Below are positions 14,123 to 18,837 of a DNA stretch of 18,837 nucleotides, piece by piece. Position numbers and translations under genes: made by a program. This DNA is from Nitrospira sp. (lineage in GTDB: Bacteria; Nitrospirota; Nitrospiria; Nitrospirales; Nitrospiraceae). The notes beneath the pieces are model-generated. The model did not search any database. It had not been told where the DNA came from and saw only the letters and a program-made list of their open reading frames with translations. Every line of letters begins with the position of its first letter. The stretch's first letter is position 1. Location of the stretch: NCBI GenBank assembly GCA_030456405.1, contig JAKDNQ010000018.1:1-18837 (forward strand), read 5' to 3'.

Positions 14123-14245
14123 ATGGCTACGGCAGCGCCAGATAGCGAAATTAAGGTCAGAATCGGGAAGATGATTTTCTACATCACCTGTGCGGTGGGG
14201 CTGTGGTTTTTTTATTGGTTCGCTGGAATTCAGTGCCCCTGCTAA
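14123..14245 (+). CDS. 40-residue single-helix micro-protein ending in Cys-Pro-Cys
   Basis: The ATG at 14123 has GAGGGAG 5 bases upstream. The product begins MATAAPDSEIKVRIGKM, then has one helix, 'IFYITCAVGLWFFYWFAG', and ends IQCPC. The two cysteines at residues 38 and 40 would lie at the membrane surface and could bind a metal or form a disulfide. The stop codon sits in the loop of a small hairpin, CCCTGC-TAA-GCAGGG. It precedes the next micro-ORF by 57 bases on the same strand as oxidase copy B. An accessory subunit of that oxidase is a reasonable hypothesis. No known family is recognised. Confidence 0.62.
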   Translation: MATAAPDSEIKVRIGKMIFYITCAVGLWFFYWFAGIQCPC

Positions 14246-14302
14246 GCAGGGCCGCTGCCGTATGTAATGTATGAGACTTATGAGACCTAGGGAGGGAGTG
14301 CG

Positions 14303-14425
14303 ATGGGCATGACAATCGTCTACGTGCTGGTGTCATTGGTCGTCTGCATCGCGTATTTTACAGCGGTCGACCACTTTTTGATGGAATCGCAGGGGCTGGA
14401 CTACTGGTACCTCTTCCGAAAGTAG
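14303..14425 (+). CDS. 40-residue single-helix micro-protein before oxidase copy B
   Basis: The ATG at 14303 is preceded by GGGAGGGAG with 4 bases between. The product has one N-terminal helix, 'MTIVYVLVSLVVCIAYFTAV', then a polar tail, 'DHFLMESQGLDYWYLFRK'. The length and the plan (helix first, short charged tail) are like CydX, the small third subunit of cytochrome bd oxidases, but the residues are different and homology is not shown. It ends 83 bases before the oxidase start with no terminator between, so co-transcription is likely. I see nothing else in that gap. Confidence 0.65.
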   Translation: MGMTIVYVLVSLVVCIAYFTAVDHFLMESQGLDYWYLFRK

Positions 14426-14508
14426 GGACCTGATAGTTCTACCGCTCCGATTCAGACTTGCGAGTATAGAACATGAACATTTTTCAGAATGCATCAAGGA
14501 GGTATCTC

Positions 14509-16422
14509 ATGGGACGTGTGGCCGGGAAGAAGCTATTTTCAATCATGGCGCTGTGCGCGATGGTTGGCCTTCTCCTGCTCCCCATCGCTGTATCGCTTCC
14601 GTCGCTGGCCATGGGCGCAGATGCTCCTGATGCAGTGAAAAAGGAAGGTGAGGCGAAAGTTGAGAAAGGACGAGATGTCTATTATAAGACGGAGGGTATT
14701 GTCGTCGGCGCCCCTGCTCCGAAGACTGTCGATGGACCGAAAGATTATCCACGGTACAACTTCGAGAGCCGTGTGTTGCTCTGGTTTGCAAATCAGCAGC
14801 ACCTCTACTACGGAAGTTTCGTGCTCGCCGTTCCCATCTTCTGTATGGTGATCGAATTCATGGGGGTGGTGACGAAGGATAAGGCAATGGCGAAGCGGTA
14901 TGATCAGCTTGCCTATGACTTCATCAAAATCAGTTTGACGGCCTATTCGCTGACCGCGATCTTGGGTGGTATCCTGATCTTTACCTTCCTCACGCTCTAT
15001 CCCGCGTTCTTCGGCTACTTATCCGGTATCTTCCGCCCAGTCATGCATATTTATGCGCTGATGTTTGTGGCGGAGAGCGGAACGCTCTATATCTACTACT
15101 ACGGATGGGACAAGATGAAAGAGGGGTTCCTCAAATGGATTCACTTGAGCATGTCCGTGGTCTTGAATGTGATCGGTACGTTGCTCATGTTCCTGGCGAA
15201 CTCCTGGATCGGCTTCATGATGTCGCCGGCTGGCGTCGATGAGCAGGGCCGGTACCTGGGGAATATCTGGCACGTCATTCATACAGCCCTCTGGAATCCG
15301 CTCAACGTGCACCGCATTTTGGGTAATATGGCGTTCGGCGGTGGTGTCGTGGCGGCCTACGCGGCGTACAAGTTCTTGGCTTCCAAGACAGATGAGGATC
15401 GTGCGCACTATGATTGGATGGGGTATATCGCCATGGCGCTCGGCGTGGCGTTCTTGATTCCCTTGCCGTTCGCCGGCTACTGGCTGATGCGCGAGGTCTA
15501 TGCCTATCGTCAGCAGATGGGAATTACGCTCATGGGGGGTCTCCTGGCCTGGCTATTCATTATTCAAGCCACCATGATCGGCATTCTCTTCTTGAGTACG
15601 AACTATTATCTCTGGCAGGCGCTGGGCCGGATGCGAGGTGCTGAGAAATATCAGCGCTACATTAAGTATCTCGTATTCCTTCTTTGTGTCGGCTTCCTGG
15701 TGTTCATTACCCCCCATACGATCGTGATGACTCCGGCTGAGCTCAAGGCCATGGGAGGGCAGCAGCATCCGGTATTGGGGAATTACGGGGTCATGTCGGC
15801 CAAGAACGGTGGAATTAACGTAATCATCATCACTACCATTTTAAGCTTTGTCTGGTATATGCGGGGCAATAAGGTCTCGACGGTATCCTGGTCGAAGTTC
15901 GGCAATATTTTCATGGGTGTATTCTTCGCATGCGCCTATGTGAACGTCATCTGGCTGGCCATCTATGGATATTACATCCCGGCAAACGTGCGGGTGGGTC
16001 TGTCAGTGCCTCAAGTCGCCTCGACACTGTCCTGCCTTTTCTTCATGTTTCCGCTGAACGCCGCCATGATGAAGGGCGCCAAGCAGATGGGGGCAATCGA
16101 ATGGGGGAAGATATCTGTTCGATCGCAATATGCGTTGATCATGCTTGCAACAGCCTTTACCTGGATGATGGGATTGATGGGGTATATCCGTTCTTCGGTT
16201 CGACTATTCTGGCACGTGAATGAAATTATGCGAGATAACTCGCCCTGGGCTTATACGCATACAGTCGGTTTCGCAGCGAACATGATTTCATTCAATGTGC
16301 TGTTCTTCTGGGTCAGCATCCTATTCGTCTTCTGGCTAGGAAGCCTCGGGATGAAAAAGGCGCCTGTTGAGGCGAAGGCAGGAGTTCCTGGCGGCGCACC
16401 GCAGCCAGCTGGGGGCCACTAA
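14509..16422 (+). CDS. Cytochrome bd-like oxidase subunit I (CydA-related), copy B
   Basis: 637 residues from the ATG at 14509, which has AAGGAGG 6 bases upstream; an in-frame ATG at 14473 lacks a binding site and is rejected. It aligns without gaps to copy A over the oxidase core, shifted by 16 residues. Conserved: His98 in 'NQQHLYYGSFVLAVP', Glu189 with 'GWDK' a few residues later as in CydA, 'LANSWIGFMMSPAGVDEQG', His255, His258, His268 ('NPLNVHRI'), His403 ('TPHT') and His420 ('QHPVLGNYG'). The GRQPW quinol loop is absent. An N-terminal helix (about 8-30) and a 60-residue periplasmic stretch precede the core. With two c-type cytochromes directly downstream, this copy looks like the catalytic subunit of a terminal oxidase fed by cytochrome c; this is inference. 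Confidence 0.85.
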   Translation: MGRVAGKKLFSIMALCAMVGLLLLPIAVSLPSLAMGADAPDAVKKEGEAKVEKGRDVYYKTEGIVVGAPAPKTVDGPKDYPRYNFESRVLLWFANQQHLYYGSFVLAVPIFCMVIEFMGVVTKDKAMAKRYDQLAYDFIKISLTAYSLTAILGGILIFTFLTLYPAFFGYLSGIFRPVMHIYALMFVAESGTLYIYYYGWDKMKEGFLKWIHLSMSVVLNVIGTLLMFLANSWIGFMMSPAGVDEQGRYLGNIWHVIHTALWNPLNVHRILGNMAFGGGVVAAYAAYKFLASKTDEDRAHYDWMGYIAMALGVAFLIPLPFAGYWLMREVYAYRQQMGITLMGGLLAWLFIIQATMIGILFLSTNYYLWQALGRMRGAEKYQRYIKYLVFLLCVGFLVFITPHTIVMTPAELKAMGGQQHPVLGNYGVMSAKNGGINVIIITTILSFVWYMRGNKVSTVSWSKFGNIFMGVFFACAYVNVIWLAIYGYYIPANVRVGLSVPQVASTLSCLFFMFPLNAAMMKGAKQMGAIEWGKISVRSQYALIMLATAFTWMMGLMGYIRSSVRLFWHVNEIMRDNSPWAYTHTVGFAANMISFNVLFFWVSILFVFWLGSLGMKKAPVEAKAGVPGGAPQPAGGH

Positions 16423-16504
16423 TCATCTTTAAGGATTTTGGTTGGAGGGGTGGAGGCGCGGAACAGGCGTCTCTCTCTCACCCGAACCTCAGGAGGTTAC
16501 ATCC

Positions 16505-17815
16505 GTGGGCGATCTAGTAAAGGAAGCTCTAACGATAGGGTGGCCGCTATTTGCGCTCCTCGCCTGTCTCTTTGTCTACTCCCTCGTATCTGTCAAGGAT
16601 GCTACCGCAAAGAAGCGCGCGTTGTTCAAGGTCTTTATCGGCACAATTGGCGCCTGCTTACTGATGGTGGCAATTGCGCACTATAAAGGGAGCTTCTACG
16701 AAGCCAACCGGACGCTTCCGGTCTCCTTAGTGATTATCACTGCAACTTGCTTCATGATGGGGATCTATTTCCCCAGTCAAGCCGCATTACTCAAGATCGG
16801 TGGATTCATGTTCCTTGTTGCCGCCGGTCTGTCTGGGTACGGGAATTGGTTACCGCAGGTCGAAGGAGGATTCCCTCCCGCAGACGTGAAATTGGATTTT
16901 TCTTCTATGTCTGCTCAGCAACTTGCAGATGAAGGTGAGAAGATTATCTTTGGTGGAATTGGAAAGAACAAAGAGCAGGGCGCGGTAGGCAAAGGACAAT
17001 GTCCTCTTTGTCACGCATTCCACGCGGGAATGTTGGGTGAACGTGCTCCTAACTTACAGGGACTTCCAGGGCGAGCAGGTAAAGAACGATTAGAGGATCC
17101 TAAATATAGTAAAGGTAAGCCGGAAGCCAGAGACTTCGCACAAAAAGAAGCATCCCCCGGTTCTGGCACCGCTGAAAATGGTCAAGAGTATATTGCAGAA
17201 TCCCATGCCTGTCCGAGCTGCTACGTCGTAACGGGCTATGGTGTGAAAGGTACGAACGATAAAGAAAGTCCGATGCCTGCTATTCATAAGCCACCAATTT
17301 CATTGAGCCTTCCTGAATTGGCAGCCGTAGACACCTGGCTGTATCTTCGTGAAGGAGTTGATGCGCCGTCATACGAAGAGATTATTAAATCGTACGAGAA
17401 GTTTGTTCCTGAAGCGGACCGGCCCAAACAGCAGGAAGAAGCGACAGGCGTGGCCAGTGCGTTAATGGCAGATGGAACGGAGCCTGTGGATCAAATTTTC
17501 CAGAAGGCTCAGTGCGTGGCCTGTCACACGATCCCTGGGATTCCCGGAGCAAAGGGGACAATCGGTCCTGTGCTTGAAGAGGGGACGAACGCGCTGCTTC
17601 GCATGAAGGACAAAGACTACAAGGGATCGGCGAAGACCGTTCCTGACTACATTATGGAATCGATTGTTTCACCCAGCGCATATGTGGTGAAGCCGTTCCC
17701 TGACAATACCATGCCGAAAGTATTTGGCCAGAAGTTGAGCGCGGGAGCTATCAAAAAGATTGTCGATTATCTGTCGCAGGTGAAGACGGGAGCGCCGCCA
17801 CCGAAGATATCATGA
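16505..17815 (+). CDS. Membrane-anchored diheme cytochrome c
   Basis: 436 residues from the GTG at 16505, with AGGAGG 8 bases upstream; the TTG at 16442 is rejected. Four membrane helices lie near residues 10-30, 43-60, 71-90 and 97-112. Two cytochrome c domains follow on the periplasmic side. The first has CPLCH (166-170) and a likely Met257 ligand in 'SPMPAIH'. The second has CVACH (337-341) and Met403 in 'NTMPKVFG'. The first domain also contains CPSCY (236-240) where the second has PSAYVV, an extra cysteine pair without histidine. It starts 82 bases after oxidase copy B and would pass electrons to it or be part of the same complex. Confidence 0.87.
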   Translation: MGDLVKEALTIGWPLFALLACLFVYSLVSVKDATAKKRALFKVFIGTIGACLLMVAIAHYKGSFYEANRTLPVSLVIITATCFMMGIYFPSQAALLKIGGFMFLVAAGLSGYGNWLPQVEGGFPPADVKLDFSSMSAQQLADEGEKIIFGGIGKNKEQGAVGKGQCPLCHAFHAGMLGERAPNLQGLPGRAGKERLEDPKYSKGKPEARDFAQKEASPGSGTAENGQEYIAESHACPSCYVVTGYGVKGTNDKESPMPAIHKPPISLSLPELAAVDTWLYLREGVDAPSYEEIIKSYEKFVPEADRPKQQEEATGVASALMADGTEPVDQIFQKAQCVACHTIPGIPGAKGTIGPVLEEGTNALLRMKDKDYKGSAKTVPDYIMESIVSPSAYVVKPFPDNTMPKVFGQKLSAGAIKKIVDYLSQVKTGAPPPKIS

Positions 17816-17858
17816 TCTTAGCTATCGACATCTATTATCGAGTAAACGGAGTTCACCG

Positions 17859-18837
17859 ATGAAAGCACTAATGTCACTCGCTGCACTGATTGGGGCAGCT
17901 GGAATACTCCTGCTTGCTGGAATGATCGTAGGTATCGTTCCGTCTAATACCGTGCGACTGATCGAAGGGTACATGCCGGTCCAAGTGATCGCAGAACTCA
18001 CACTGTTCGTGGCCGGCTTTACCGGGATCAGTTACATGATGGCGGCTATGAGAATGACCTTCCCGCGTTTCTGGCAAGGGATTCTTTTTTGGGCGTTTAT
18101 TCTCCTCTATTTGAAGTATCGAGTCTATCCTCCGATTCCGTTCAGCGTTCGCGCAATGTATGGGACGGTTTCCCTTGTGGCTGTTTTCATGTGGGTATCT
18201 GCAAACGAAGAAGACTGGAACAAATTCAAGCAGCCGATCATGAATGTCTTGGATGCCAAGACTGGGGGAACCAAGGTATTGCGTATAGCATATCTAATCA
18301 TTATCCCACTCTTGATCGGCGGATTTTCCTACAACGCAATGGTTCCAAAGTCGGAAGAACCGATCGAGTTACGGACGGTGCATCCTGCGCCTCCTGCTAG
18401 CACCAAGGTACACGGAAAAACCTATACACTTCAAACATCACAGAACCCCTATCGAGTTAATCCTGAAGGAAAGTACGATCAAGAATATAGCAATGCCAAT
18501 ATTGTGGAGCAGGGAATGGGCCGCTTGATGAAGCCGAATGCCAATCCTTGGGATAAAGATGCACAAGGATACCTCAAGTATGTACGTGAGGGGGGAGAGA
18601 TATTCTATCAAAACTGCCACTTCTGCCATGGCGATAACTTAAACGGACGCGGTCTTCATGCCTTTGCATTTAATCCGATTCCTGCCAACTTTACCGATCC
18701 AGGTACGATTGCTCAATTGCAGGAAACGTTCATTTTCTGGCGCGTGTCCAAGGGAGGCATCGGTCTGCCGAACGAAGGATTCCCCTGGGCCTCTGTCATG
18801 CCTCCATGGGAGCAGCATCTGACTGTGGATGAAATCT
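17859..18837 (+). CDS. Membrane-anchored cytochrome c (3' truncated)
   Basis: 326 codons are visible and the frame runs off the right edge. The ATG at 17859 is 43 bases after the diheme gene, with CGGAG about 8 bases upstream. Helices lie near residues 4-27, 43-64, 72-90, 97-113 and 142-158. A periplasmic domain follows with one heme site CHFCH (253-257) and a probable Met314 ligand in 'SVMPPW'. The domain opens with a Pro-rich linker, 'HPAPPAS'. The pattern of helices plus a terminal cytochrome c domain, directly after a diheme protein and a bd-like oxidase, suggests a second electron-entry subunit. More heme sites could lie beyond the window. Confidence 0.82.
   Translation, partial: MKALMSLAALIGAAGILLLAGMIVGIVPSNTVRLIEGYMPVQVIAELTLFVAGFTGISYMMAAMRMTFPRFWQGILFWAFILLYLKYRVYPPIPFSVRAMYGTVSLVAVFMWVSANEEDWNKFKQPIMNVLDAKTGGTKVLRIAYLIIIPLLIGGFSYNAMVPKSEEPIELRTVHPAPPASTKVHGKTYTLQTSQNPYRVNPEGKYDQEYSNANIVEQGMGRLMKPNANPWDKDAQGYLKYVREGGEIFYQNCHFCHGDNLNGRGLHAFAFNPIPANFTDPGTIAQLQETFIFWRVSKGGIGLPNEGFPWASVMPPWEQHLTVDEI

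Noticed and set aside
14473..14508. Upstream ATG of oxidase copy B
   Set aside because: No binding site before 14473, whereas AAGGAGG sits 6 bases before the ATG at 14509, and the shorter start gives a normal N-terminal helix.
16442..16504. Upstream TTG of the diheme cytochrome
   Set aside because: AGGAGG lies 8 bases before the GTG at 16505; the extra 21 residues are polar and unlike a membrane protein start.
17210..17230. Third heme site in the diheme cytochrome (CPSCY)
   Set aside because: The histidine of C-x2-C-H is tyrosine, and the place corresponds to the PSAYVV loop of the second domain.

Overview
The window reads as a piece of a Nitrospira-like chromosome (phylum Nitrospirota; nitrite oxidiser or comammox type). 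This is an inference from gene content. Two CydA-related 'bd-like oxidase' subunits lack the usual quinol loop and sit beside membrane-anchored c-type cytochromes. They share the region with DUF420 and PCP_red proteins, paired FGE-fold proteins and periplasmic copper proteins, a combination I associate with Nitrospira. No rRNA, tRNA, CRISPR array, transposase or phage gene was seen. All recognised genes except one tiny ORF are on the + strand.

Region 1 (1-4960) is a periplasmic copper block. It holds the 3' part of a large multicopper-oxidase-like gene ended by a strong terminator, two paralogous plastocyanin-like proteins with a C-x2-H-x2-M copper motif, a small exported protein of unknown function, and a SmbP-like helical protein. 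The second plastocyanin-like gene has its own promoter, a structured leader, a perfect ribosome binding site and a strong terminator, so it is probably highly expressed.

Region 2 (5050-8750) holds a SAM-dependent methyltransferase, a DUF420 membrane protein, a zinc-ribbon protein with two PCP_red domains, and an unrecognised polytopic membrane protein. Each of these four genes is followed by a gap of about 75-145 bases filled with degenerate short words and their inverted complement. The word differs from gap to gap.

Region 3 (8758-13873) holds bd-like subunit copy A, a 254-base inverted-repeat-bounded element, and a tight four-gene run: DUF3047 exported protein, glycine-zipper membrane protein, and two membrane-anchored FGE-fold proteins without the catalytic cysteines.

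Region 4 (13894-18837) holds three micro-ORFs of 34, 40 and 40 codons, each with a good ribosome binding site and one predicted membrane helix. One is on the - strand with a promoter that carries a dyad in its spacer. They are followed by bd-like subunit copy B, a membrane-anchored diheme cytochrome c, and a second membrane-anchored cytochrome c cut off by the window end.

Taken together the region looks like an electron-transfer island of the cell envelope. Copper and c-heme carriers probably feed a CydA-like oxidase that has lost its quinol site, and DUF420, FGE-fold, PCP_red and micro-proteins are candidates for assembly or accessory roles. The functional links are inferred from gene order, not shown by the sequence.
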